Made by a program: the position numbers and the translations under genes. Below, piece after piece: positions 10,378 to 18,493 of a DNA stretch of 64,000 bases (position 1 is the stretch's first letter; each line of letters starts with the position of its first letter). The notes beneath the pieces were generated by a model, which was not told the origin of the DNA, made no database searches, and saw only the letters and a program-made list of their open reading frames with translations. The DNA is from Agarophyton chilense. Its lineage: Eukaryota; Rhodophyta; Florideophyceae; Gracilariales; Gracilariaceae. The stretch lies in the NCBI GenBank assembly GCA_030374765.1, contig JARGXX010000021.1, forward strand, positions 310,001 through 374,000, read 5' to 3'.

Positions 10378-12393
10378 ATGTCGCCCTCGTTGGCATTTCT
10401 TGCCTTGACTCGAAACGAATTCCCATCCGAGAACAATCGCGTGGTAGCCTATGTCCCTACTTTGCGTTTCTCTGTGTCGCCAGCGCCAACATCCGGGCGC
10501 AGCTTTTTGCTCGATAGAAGTTCCCGTGCGTCCAGACTAACGCTACGTAGACCACTATGTCGTCCCGTTCGGAATACGCGCCTCAAAGTAGTAGCCTCAG
10601 CACCGCCGATACAATATGAAGAGAAGAAGGATATTCTGTCTTCACCCGATGCGCGTTCAGTCGCATCCCCGAACTATAGGAACGTTCTACGAGAAATTCT
10701 TGTGGGAGTAAGAGAGCTGGCACGCCCGCTGTATGGGGGGAAACTCAAAGTAACAGCGTGGCTGTGGACGGCGGCTACCGTCTTACTGGCCTTGGCAGCC
10801 ACGTTGTACGCCGTAATGCTCAGTATGATTCAGAGGTTCTTTTGGAACAGTTTGAATGCTAGGGACGCGTCCAAATTCGGAAAGCTGTTGCTTGTGTACG
10901 GCATAGCAGTTGTGGTGGGCCCTTTTGTCATATCTACGTTCAACTGGATCCAACAGAGGCTGGCGCTCATGTGGAGGAGCGCGCTCACGGATCATCTTTT
11001 GCAACAGTACTTTGCCAACAGCAACTACTACAAGCTTTCGCTCGGAATGGGCGACATTGACAATCCGGACCAAAGAATCTCTGAGGACGTAATGAATTTC
11101 ACCTCCCGTGCTGTACGATTCATTACTGTGATTGGAGTGGGCTTGTTTGATCTGCTGGTGTTCTCTGTGTTGCTGTACAAGATTTACAAGCCGTTGTTGT
11201 TCATGTTGATAGGTTACTCTGCCATTGGCACGATAGCAATCGGTCGCGTCGGTCGTCATCTGCTGGTTTTGAACCGGGAACAAGCAAGCAGGGAGGCGGA
11301 CTATCGTTTCGGGCTGGTTCGTGTGCGCGACTCGACAGAAAACATTGCCTTTTACGGCGGCGAAGACTCGGAAGAAAAAGAACTTTTCCAGCGCTTTGGT
11401 GCGCTGTTTCGCAACAAGATCAGCCTGCTCGGTTTGAAGCGAATTGTGGAACTGATGTCTTCATCGTTTCGCTACTGGGCGCAGATAGCGCCAACGATAC
11501 TGATAGCGCCGCAATACTTTGCAGGCAAATTACCGCTCGGCGCTCTGAGCCAGGTATACTTTTCGTTCAACCACGTGCTGTCGTCGTTGGGGCTGGTGGT
11601 GTCCGAGTTTACAGCGCTGGCAGAGTTTGGGGCCGGGATTCGACGGTTGAAGGGCATTTCAGATGCACTGAAAAGCGATTATTCGCCAGCGCGGTGCATA
11701 AGCAGAAGCGAACATGGCATCGATTGCGAGGGTGCCGCGCTAACGTTGCACAATGTATCAGTGTACACGCCAACGCCCCCGCACCAAATGCTAGTTCGAA
11801 ACGTGACGCTGAGCGTGGAAAGAGGTGAGCGGCTGCTGGTGGTAGGGCGGTCGGGCATTGGAAAGAGCTCTCTCATGCGGGCGATAAGCGGGCTGTGGAA
11901 CGAGGGGGAAGGGAGCATCACGCGGCCGCCAAGGGGCGACACGCTGTTTTTGCCTCAACGCGCGTTTGTGATGTTGGGATCGCTGCGCGACAACGTGATC
12001 TACCCGTCGCGACGGCGCGACGTGACGGACGACGAAGTGGTAGCAGCGTTGAAGCGTGTAAACCTAGGGTATCTGGTGGAGCGCGTGGGGCTGGATGCGG
12101 CGGGCGAAGCGCTGAGCCGCAGCATGAGCCTCGGCGAGCAGCAGCGACTAGCGTTCTCGAGGATTTTGATCAGCAAGCCGTACATGGTGGTGCTGGATGA
12201 GTCGACGTCGGCGCTGGACATGGAGAACGAGCGCGACATGTATGGGCTGGTGCGCGACATGGGGCTGACGTGCGTGAGTGTGGGGAATCGGGCGTCGTTG
12301 GTGACGTTTCACGACCGCGTGTTGCGCATCGAGGGCGATAGCGCTTGGATGGTGATGTCGGCGGAAGAGTACGCGTCATACGCGGCGACATGA
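10378..12393 (+). CDS. ABC half-transporter, YddA/SbmA-BacA-like (ABC_membrane_2 type), probably plastid
   Basis: A 671-residue half-transporter, membrane domain followed by ATPase. The N-terminal about 85 residues are Ser/Arg-rich and precede the family match, as expected of a transit peptide. Membrane helices are visible from about residue 122 (WLWTAATVLLALAATLYAVML). The ATPase shows Walker A GRSGIGKS (about 490), Q-loop LPQRAFVMLGSLRDN, signature SMSLGEQQR (about 584) and Walker B YMVVLDESTSALD (about 601). The xLGEQQR signature rather than LSGGQ, plus the RFFWNSLNARD motif, is typical of bacterial/cyanobacterial YddA/SbmA-BacA proteins and of the plant chloroplast ABCD2 group, which suggests cyanobacterial ancestry. 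It works as a dimer. Substrate is unknown; fatty acyl groups, peptides and cobalamin-like compounds are transported by relatives. Confidence 0.82.
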   Translation: MSPSLAFLALTRNEFPSENNRVVAYVPTLRFSVSPAPTSGRSFLLDRSSRASRLTLRRPLCRPVRNTRLKVVASAPPIQYEEKKDILSSPDARSVASPNYRNVLREILVGVRELARPLYGGKLKVTAWLWTAATVLLALAATLYAVMLSMIQRFFWNSLNARDASKFGKLLLVYGIAVVVGPFVISTFNWIQQRLALMWRSALTDHLLQQYFANSNYYKLSLGMGDIDNPDQRISEDVMNFTSRAVRFITVIGVGLFDLLVFSVLLYKIYKPLLFMLIGYSAIGTIAIGRVGRHLLVLNREQASREADYRFGLVRVRDSTENIAFYGGEDSEEKELFQRFGALFRNKISLLGLKRIVELMSSSFRYWAQIAPTILIAPQYFAGKLPLGALSQVYFSFNHVLSSLGLVVSEFTALAEFGAGIRRLKGISDALKSDYSPARCISRSEHGIDCEGAALTLHNVSVYTPTPPHQMLVRNVTLSVERGERLLVVGRSGIGKSSLMRAISGLWNEGEGSITRPPRGDTLFLPQRAFVMLGSLRDNVIYPSRRRDVTDDEVVAALKRVNLGYLVERVGLDAAGEALSRSMSLGEQQRLAFSRILISKPYMVVLDESTSALDMENERDMYGLVRDMGLTCVSVGNRASLVTFHDRVLRIEGDSAWMVMSAEEYASYAAT

Positions 12394-12400
12394 GCAACCG

Positions 12401-12424
12401 CACACACACACACACACACACACA
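12401..12424 (+). repeat. CA dinucleotide microsatellite
   Basis: Twelve CA units directly downstream of the ABC transporter stop codon, in its 3' flank. Confidence 0.95.
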
Positions 12425-12509
12425 TACACAGTGGAAAGTTTAGCTGTGCACAAATAGCTACAACGTTACAAATGGTTATGATACAGGTTGTGAGAGTAAA
12501 ACGCACGGA

Positions 12510-13274
12510 CTACAGCGCGTGTGGATGGTCCAGGACGAAGGGGACGTGTTCAGGATGGTCGTTCTCGGCGGTAAGGCTGGACAGGTCCGACAGCACCGAG
12601 TCGACTTGGGAGCAGAGCGACGATGAGGACGAAGAGGCGGTGGAGGACGCGAGGTGACTGAACTGATTTCCAAAACTGGTCGGGCTCGCCGGCACGGGCA
12701 CCGAGTGACGGGCGGGCGGGGGCGACGAGGTGAACGGTGCAGCAGAGGGCACGACGATGATGCGCGGAGACGAGGTGCGGCGCGGATTGGCCGGACAGCT
12801 CTTTTCGTGTTTGTTGAGTGCCTTGAGGTTGGGGACGACGTGCGTGGGGTCGAACTGACAACGCGGGCGCAACGGGTCAAAGATATGCATGTTTGCCATG
12901 TGGGTAGGGCGGGGGGCGCGATGGGAGCGCTGATGAAGCGGGGACGCGACGCAAAAGTCGGAAGGAAGTGAGTGTGAGTGTGAGTGTGAATTTGGGACGG
13001 TAAGTGCACCGACACCGGCACGGCCACGACGGACGACGATGGGGATGGGGGCGGCGCGAGCGGGCGGGGTGGAGGGCGCGCCAAGCGTCTGACCTGGCTG
13101 CCAGCCGGACTTGACGAGTAGCTCGAAGCCGGGGCCGGAGGTGATGCGACGGTCGTCGAAGGCAAGCGTGGAGACGGAGGGGGGAAGGGCGCTGCGGCGA
13201 GGCGACGGGGAGCGCGACGGACGACGGGGACGGCTGTTACGCTGCTTGCGGCGGCGGGAGGAGGTGCCGCCCAT
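12510..13274 (-). CDS. G-patch plus CHHC zinc-finger protein, probable RNA-binding
   Basis: I chose the Met at 13272-13274, giving 254 residues, because everything upstream in the frame is translated G-rich repeat (poly-Pro/Ser) and the protein proper begins MGGTSSRRRKQRN. Residues about 50-92 resemble a G-patch (FELLVKSGWQPGQTLG followed by a basic segment RAAPIPIVVRRGRAGVGAL), a motif that activates DEAH helicases in splicing and ribosome assembly. Residues about 135-160 hold C-x5-H-x10-H-x3-C (CQFDPTH ... KHEKSC), a CHHC finger of the U11-48K / gametocyte-specific-factor type, known to bind RNA such as the U12 5' splice site. The C-tail is Ser/Pro-rich and disordered. A role in RNA processing is inferred. 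The start is shared with a divergent promoter facing the glycosyltransferase at 13622. Confidence 0.65.
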   Translation of the reverse strand: MGGTSSRRRKQRNSRPRRPSRSPSPRRSALPPSVSTLAFDDRRITSGPGFELLVKSGWQPGQTLGAPSTPPARAAPIPIVVRRGRAGVGALTVPNSHSHSHSLPSDFCVASPLHQRSHRAPRPTHMANMHIFDPLRPRCQFDPTHVVPNLKALNKHEKSCPANPRRTSSPRIIVVPSAAPFTSSPPPARHSVPVPASPTSFGNQFSHLASSTASSSSSSLCSQVDSVLSDLSSLTAENDHPEHVPFVLDHPHAL

Positions 13275-13621
13275 GGCGGACGGGGGGGGATGGGAGATAG
13301 GGGGGGGATGGGAGATAGGAGGGGGATGGGGACGGGGGACGGGGGACGGGGGATGGGGGATGGAGGATGGGAGGATGGGAGGGGGGGGGCGGAGGAGGCG
13401 AGAAGCGGGCGGAGAGAGGGCGAGATGGAGAAGTGTGTGTTTTTGAGGTGCGGAGGGGGGGGCGGGATGGCTGAGCGCCATGGGCAACGGGCGCGCGTGA
13501 CCGCACGCAAGCGGCGGCGGCAAGCGGTGGCCACGTGCGGCTGTGTGGGGGGGGGGGCACTGCTGCCGTTTGATGGGGGGGCGCAGCGCGTCTCGCGAGT
13601 GGCACCGCCGCGTCGCTCCGC
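13275..13621. promoter_or_regulatory. Divergent promoter between the G-patch gene and the GT77 gene
   Basis: A 347-bp gap between two start codons facing away from each other. It contains the long G-rich array (13282-13393) and one GCCACGT box (13530-13536) followed by G. No TATA box is evident. Open frames crossing it on both strands are products of the G/C skew. Confidence 0.6.
13282..13393 (+). repeat. G-rich degenerate tandem array, quadruplex-prone
   Basis: Repeated GGGGATGGGAGATAGG-like and GGGGGACGG-like units, with at least ten runs of four or more G on the plus strand. It lies just upstream of the minus-strand G-patch start codon, in its 5' UTR or promoter. Confidence 0.85.
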
Positions 13622-14839
13622 ATGGCGGCGCGCATGGCGGCGGCGCTCACGCGCGCCTCTCGTGCGAGCCTTCGCTGCCGTCGTCTCGGCCGCCGCGCCC
13701 TACGCTCCGTCCCACCACTCCCCGCACTGCTCGCGCCGCTGCTGCCCACGCTGGTCGCGCTGGTCGCGCTGGCCGCGCTGGTCGCGCTGGCCGCGCTCGC
13801 GTCGTCGTACACGCGCCCCTCCTCCGTCGTCGTCCACCACCACCCCAACGTCACCGTCAAGCACCATGCTGTCGACGATGCCGTCGACGATGCCGTCGAC
13901 GCCGCCGCTGACGCCGCCGCTGACGCCGCGCTGCGCGTCGCGCTGCGCGCTGCCGCGCCGTCCAAACGCGTGGTGTTGCTGTTTGCCAGCAACTTTGCGT
14001 ACCGCACGCTGGCGCTCAACTTGTTTTGTCAACTGCGTCGTCTGCGACTGACAAACTATGTCGCCGTTGCGTTGGATGCGCGCGTGTACGCCTTTCTCAG
14101 CGCCCATGGCGTGCGCGTCGTGCTCTTGGTCGATCATCATCACCACCATCAGCTTGACGTTGACGTGCATGTGGATGCCGATGTGTTTGGCTCCAAACGT
14201 TTTGTGCAAACTTCACGTCAAAAATCGCGTCTTGTGTTGCGCGTGCTGCAACTTGGCTATCACGTGCTGTTTTGCGACGTTGATGTGGCCTTGTTACATC
14301 ATCCGATGCATGTGTTACAGCGCTATGCCCGTGTTGCTGACATTCTTATTCAATCTGACCGGGCCGCTTCGCAGTCACATCTGCCGCTCAATCACAACCT
14401 TAACTCCGGTTTGTATCTTGCACGATCCAATGCGCGCACCATTTCTGCCTTTACGGCCATTGTACGATATGCTGCCGCCATTCGTCGTTCCGAGCAAAAG
14501 GCATTTAACTACGTCTTGTGCGGCGCCTTTAAACACCACCGCGCGGGACCTGGTTTACGTGTCGCACCGCATCGTTGTCTGTATTTGCCTTGTCGCACTA
14601 CTGTTTCTGTTTTGTCACTTGATGTGTTTCCGAACGGTAGCAATGCCTCCTTTTGGAACAATACTGTTGCGTCGCTGTCGCGCGATTATCCGCGTGCTTG
14701 CGCCCTGCATGTCAACTACGTCACCGGTCGTCAGCACAAGATACAACGACTGCGTCGCATTGGCTTTTGGTTTGTTGAACAACAACAACAACAACAACAA
14801 CAACTCGTGTGTACGGATGGCCAGCTCGAAACAACATGA
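13622..14839 (+). CDS. GT77-type glycosyltransferase (nucleotide-diphospho-sugar transferase), Golgi
   Basis: A 405-residue type II membrane protein. Residues about 34-64 form the anchor helix, built from repeated VAL/AAL units. A low-complexity stem with an Asp/Ala repeat (AVDDAVDDAVDAAADAAADAA) follows. The catalytic region (about 118-385) matches the nucleotide-diphospho-sugar transferase fold of GT77: KSRLVLRVLQLGYHVLFCDVDVALLHHP with a DxD metal site (about 218-220), then NSGLYLARSN and a conserved Asn/Asp-rich acceptor region. In plants GT77 members make arabinosides or xylosides on cell-wall glycans and extensins; the sugar here is unknown. A His run (DHHHHHQ) and a CAA-coded Gln run near the C-terminus are slippage products. 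Met5 is an alternative start. It converges on NDUFA9 with 102 bp between stop codons. Confidence 0.75.
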   Translation: MAARMAAALTRASRASLRCRRLGRRALRSVPPLPALLAPLLPTLVALVALAALVALAALASSYTRPSSVVVHHHPNVTVKHHAVDDAVDDAVDAAADAAADAALRVALRAAAPSKRVVLLFASNFAYRTLALNLFCQLRRLRLTNYVAVALDARVYAFLSAHGVRVVLLVDHHHHHQLDVDVHVDADVFGSKRFVQTSRQKSRLVLRVLQLGYHVLFCDVDVALLHHPMHVLQRYARVADILIQSDRAASQSHLPLNHNLNSGLYLARSNARTISAFTAIVRYAAAIRRSEQKAFNYVLCGAFKHHRAGPGLRVAPHRCLYLPCRTTVSVLSLDVFPNGSNASFWNNTVASLSRDYPRACALHVNYVTGRQHKIQRLRRIGFWFVEQQQQQQQQLVCTDGQLETT

Positions 14840-14941
14840 CATTAAAAAAAAAAGAAACAAGCAACTTACCAAACCGTGTACAATACTTGTGTTCTCTCTC
14901 TCTCTCAGCAGTGTAGTTTTTTCTTTTTGCGTTTCTTGTTT

Positions 14942-15997
14942 CTAGTCTACGTAGAACAGACTGCTGCGATCGCCGCCGCGACGGAAGCGCCGCAAAATCT
15001 CGTGACCCAAGTCCGACTGTATACTCATGGGCTGCGCGTGCAGATGCTCAAAGCGCAGCACGCCCTGTTTAGAGTCATCCACCACGCGCTCAGCGCACTC
15101 CACGCTCAGTTGATCGGTGGTATACGACGGGTCCGGGTTGACAAACGGCAGTCTCATAGCCGTCAAACGCATGCCAAAGTGCATCACACGCGGAGGCAAA
15201 GGAAAAAAACGAGCTTCACGTTTGGTGGACGTGCACACAAAGTCGTACAGATCACGAACGGTGAGTACTTGCGGACCGCCCAACTCTAGCGTGGTTGCAG
15301 CATATCTGTCCGGATCGCGTACAGCAGCAGCTATCACACTTGCTACGTCGTTAACCCACACAGGCTGCACACGTGACTCTCCGTCACGCGGCAGCGCAAT
15401 GATGGGAGCACTCACCACGTTGGTGGCTAGACGCGTGAGTAAGCGATCCTCAGCACCAAACATATCGGCCGGACGCACAATGGTGGCATGTGGGAATAGG
15501 TCACGCAGCACAACTTCACCTTGATTCTTGGTGCGTAACCACTGACTGGTACACGCTTGTTGCGGCGGGGCTGTGGAGACGTGAACAAAGTGTGAAACAC
15601 GCTCCTCGCGCGCAATGGAGGCTAGCGTTTCAACGGCGCGTACATGAACGTGTTCGAACGAATAGTTTGCAGTGGCATAATTCTTTCCGATGAGATTGAC
15701 TACAACGGACGAACCTCGAATGGCTTGACGAAGAGAGTCGTGATCACGAAGCTCGAACGGAAGAGGTACAATTTGTCCTAGATCGCCCATGGGTTTGAGA
15801 TGACGCGCAAGCAACTCATCGCCGCGAAAGGGAACGGTGAGTTGGGAGCCGATGCGACCCAGATGATTGACGACGTAGCGTCCTAAAAAGCCCGTGGCGC
15901 CGAACACGGTGGCAGACACACCGCTGACGGAGGAGCGGCCGCCGCTGCCGCGCGCGGCGAGCGACGCGGCGGCAACCAGTCGCGCGGGGGCGGCCAT
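14942..15997 (-). CDS. NDUFA9: NADH dehydrogenase (complex I) subunit NDUFA9-like, atypical SDR
   Basis: Accessory subunit of mitochondrial complex I with an NADPH-binding Rossmann fold. I chose the Met at 15995-15997 (351 residues) because it starts a clean presequence (MAAPARLVAAASLAARGSGG) directly before the fold; the open frame upstream to 16438 is promoter DNA. The dinucleotide motif is VFGATGFLGRYV (about residues 31-42). Next come VVNLIGKNYATANYSFEHVHV, VSHFVHVSTAPP and the PADMFGAEDRLL segment typical of this subunit. The Tyr-x3-Lys of classical SDRs is absent, as in all NDUFA9 proteins. Length fits the family. It diverges from the GT14 gene across a motif-rich promoter. Confidence 0.88.
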   Translation of the reverse strand: MAAPARLVAAASLAARGSGGRSSVSGVSATVFGATGFLGRYVVNHLGRIGSQLTVPFRGDELLARHLKPMGDLGQIVPLPFELRDHDSLRQAIRGSSVVVNLIGKNYATANYSFEHVHVRAVETLASIAREERVSHFVHVSTAPPQQACTSQWLRTKNQGEVVLRDLFPHATIVRPADMFGAEDRLLTRLATNVVSAPIIALPRDGESRVQPVWVNDVASVIAAAVRDPDRYAATTLELGGPQVLTVRDLYDFVCTSTKREARFFPLPPRVMHFGMRLTAMRLPFVNPDPSYTTDQLSVECAERVVDDSKQGVLRFEHLHAQPMSIQSDLGHEILRRFRRGGDRSSLFYVD

Positions 15998-16508
15998 CGG
16001 TGGCGACGGCGTCGGCGGGACGGGAGGCGGGAGGCGGGCGGCGGGCGGTGGCGGGGGGATGGGGCGGGCGGTGGGGACGAGCACTTGGGCTTTTGTCGCG
16101 TGCGGTGCGCGAACGTGAAGCGAAGCACACGCAGTCGCTTGCGTCAGCAGCACAACGGCGAGCGTCGCTGCTGCCGTGCGCAATTCGCCCGAGCTGCGTG
16201 GTTGCTTGCCTTGACAGCGATTGCATGATTTTTTGGTGATGAGCAAATGTGCGCGTGCCACGTAATGCGCGCTGGCCACGTTTGCACAATGGGCCACGCA
16301 TATATGCTGGCCACGTTTGTGTGCTCTGCCACGTGCTCCTTGCGTGCTGTTCTGTTGAGGGTGTGCACGGACAGCGATGGAACACGGCGGCGTTGCAGGG
16401 GGAGCACCCCCCGTCATCGCCCCCTCCTCCCCCCCCACATCTCACCTCCCATCAACATCAACTGCGTCGTTTTGAGCGCCGTCGTCCGCCGCCGTCGCCG
16501 CCGCCGCC
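15998..16508. promoter_or_regulatory. Divergent promoter between NDUFA9 and the GT14 gene
   Basis: A 511-bp gap between divergent start codons. Its middle holds the phased GCCACGT array (16257-16334) and a CATATATG TATA-like sequence at 16299-16306. The flanks are C-rich (left, presequence side) and pyrimidine-rich (16411-16445). Confidence 0.65.
16257..16334. promoter_or_regulatory. Five phased GCCACGT/C boxes
   Basis: GCCACGT at 16257, 16275, 16310 and 16328, and GCCACGC at 16293, with steps of 18, 18, 17 and 18 bp. The core CACGT is of the kind bound by bZIP and bHLH factors. Single related boxes occur in two other divergent promoters of this window (13530 and 54451). Confidence 0.7.
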
Positions 16509-17972
16509 ATGCGCCGCATCCGCCGTCTGCGCAAGCGCACGCGCCGCGCGCCACCGCTGCTGGCCACGCTGCTGGCGTCCGTTGTCGTGCTCGGCGTGTT
16601 CCTCGCGCTTTCGCGCGCCGCTCACTTCACTTCTCAGCTGGCAGACTTGCAACAACAACAACAACAACAACAACAACAGCAGCAGAAGCAGCAGCGCGTA
16701 CCACTCACGCAGCGCGCATCGCTCAATGACGCGCCGCATGAATCACAATCCGACGTTCTGGACATGGTCGCCTCGGACGGCTCCGTCTTCCACGTCAACC
16801 ACCGCACGCTGTCCATCCGCCAGACGCCGCACTCCTACCAGCTGGCGGCCACCGCCATGACACACATTGTGGGACATGAGCCGGCCAATCTGGCGCTCTT
16901 CCTACAGATCTCCGCCGCCAACGTACGCTTCCTGCCGCGTCTGCTCGTCGTGTTATGGCATCCGCACAACGTGTATCTCATCCATTTTGACCGCAAGATC
17001 CCCGCTCACCAAACCGCCGCTATCCGCCAGTCGTTGCGCCACAATCCCAAGCTACATAACGTGCACGTCATGCCGTCCGAGCCCATCACGTACATGGGCG
17101 TCTCCATGCTGCTCAACACACTGGGTGCCATCGACTTTCTTCTGCAACTCAATCAGCGTTGGCATTACTTTATCAACTTGTCCGGCTCGGATTACCCGCT
17201 GGTCAATATGGTCAACATGCGCTTGTTGCTGGGTCAGCCACACCTGTTGGCGCGAAACGTCACCTTTCTGCAAGTTGCGCCCAATCGCCGCTTCTGGCGC
17301 ACCACCAAACAAACGCGCTTCGACACCATGTTCTACGACACCGAGCTCGCCATGCACCCCGACAGCGACACCGATGCGCATCACCACCAGCTACTCAACA
17401 CGCGCAAGCCGCACCCAGTACACGACCAACTTGGCATCCAATTCCTACAAAGCGAGGCGTGGCTTATCCTTCATCGCTCCTTTGCGCACTTCTCCGTGCA
17501 CAGTGCGTCCGCACGAAAGTTACTCATTCTGTTGTCCATGATGAAGGACCCGGAGGAACATTTCTTCGCCATGTTGGCGTGGAATGAGCCGCGTTTCAAC
17601 GCCACGCTGGCACACCATGCGTTGCGCGGCATCTACTGGAAGCTGAACGGCAGTCGCAGCGGGCAGCATCCGTTCTACATTGATGAGCAGTTGGAAGACG
17701 GATCGCTGCCATTCTGGGACCCGGGCGTGCTCAAGTCTCGATGCCTGTTTGCGCGCAAGTTCCGTCACCCACAAAGCGCGCTGCTGGAGCGCATCGACCA
17801 ACTCATGAGCGGCACGCATGTGCGCGCCGACGTGGCCGCCGTGGACAAGTCGCTCACCGCTGTTCACGAGTACGTCACATGTCTGGCGCGCAGAGATCCG
17901 CTGTGGCACAACATTCTGTGGCATCCGCCCTGTAATTACAGCGAGTACCGCTCGTCGTGGAACAAGCACTAA
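16509..17972 (+). CDS. GT14-type glycosyltransferase (Core-2/I-branching / xylosyltransferase family)
   Basis: A 487-residue Golgi type II protein. A basic tail is followed by an anchor helix at about 16-37 (ATLLASVVVLGVFLALS), a Gln-rich stem coded by CAA/CAG repeats (about 46-63), and the catalytic domain from about 115. Family marks: NLALFLQISAANVRFLPRLL; VYLIHFDRKIP (lining the donor pocket); the ITYMGVSMLLNTLGAIDFLL region; INLSGSDYPL at about 223-232; and the late DPEEHFFAMLAWNEPRFNATL segment. In animals and plants this family transfers GlcNAc, Xyl or GlcA to glycans, including proteoglycan and arabinogalactan cores. The exact activity here is not readable. Start codon is clear, with a presequence-free basic N-terminus. 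It converges on the zinc-ribbon gene. Confidence 0.82.
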   Translation: MRRIRRLRKRTRRAPPLLATLLASVVVLGVFLALSRAAHFTSQLADLQQQQQQQQQQQQKQQRVPLTQRASLNDAPHESQSDVLDMVASDGSVFHVNHRTLSIRQTPHSYQLAATAMTHIVGHEPANLALFLQISAANVRFLPRLLVVLWHPHNVYLIHFDRKIPAHQTAAIRQSLRHNPKLHNVHVMPSEPITYMGVSMLLNTLGAIDFLLQLNQRWHYFINLSGSDYPLVNMVNMRLLLGQPHLLARNVTFLQVAPNRRFWRTTKQTRFDTMFYDTELAMHPDSDTDAHHHQLLNTRKPHPVHDQLGIQFLQSEAWLILHRSFAHFSVHSASARKLLILLSMMKDPEEHFFAMLAWNEPRFNATLAHHALRGIYWKLNGSRSGQHPFYIDEQLEDGSLPFWDPGVLKSRCLFARKFRHPQSALLERIDQLMSGTHVRADVAAVDKSLTAVHEYVTCLARRDPLWHNILWHPPCNYSEYRSSWNKH

Positions 17973-18493
17973 ACTGTTTTGTTGTAACTATCGATACCCA
18001 ACTTTTATTTTACCCGTCTTCCGTCGCGGCGTCCTTATCGCTTACCACACACGGCTCATATTTTCGCACCGTTTACGCTCCCAGATAAAATCACATACAC
18101 TAGTGACCAGTTATGGACAAACTTCCCTCAGCGTTACCCTCTCAATACAGCTAGCTCTCTCTAGTACTCGCGCGATGCGTATGTTACAGTACTTGCTAAC
18201 AAGCGTTAAACGGTAAGGGTTATGACCCCTTGTGACTCATATAACCCATCAATGCATCAATGTCTCATAGCGACACCCATTGTGAGTTGCGTCAGTTGCG
18301 TCAGTTGCAACTACAACAACCAAATACGTATGGACGTTCCCAGTTTTACCGGTACTATCCGCGCTTTCCTCTGCCATGGCAATGGCCATTGAGCGTTCAC
18401 ATGGCTGCAGAAATAACACGCACCAAACGTGCGCGCGCACAAATGCATTACAAACCATACTCCCACTCTCAAGTCCCCTACATAAATCATTTA
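17973..18493. other. Intergenic region between convergent genes
   Basis: 521 bp of 3' flanks. It contains small direct repeats (GCGTCAGTT twice near 18291-18307) and no recognisable gene. Confidence 0.45.

Noticed and set aside
12476-13534. 352-codon minus frame overlapping the G-patch protein
   Set aside because: A second frame over the same DNA with only Pro/Ser/Arg low complexity; the other frame carries the G-patch and CHHC motifs.
13237-14051. Long frames on both strands across the GT77 gene start and the G-rich array
   Set aside because: Simple-repeat translations (poly-Ala, Arg/Trp repeats) without domains; the GT77 frame explains the region.
18281-18320. CRISPR-like direct repeats (GCGTCAGTT units)
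   Set aside because: Two adjacent 9-bp copies only; a simple tandem repeat in a eukaryotic spacer.
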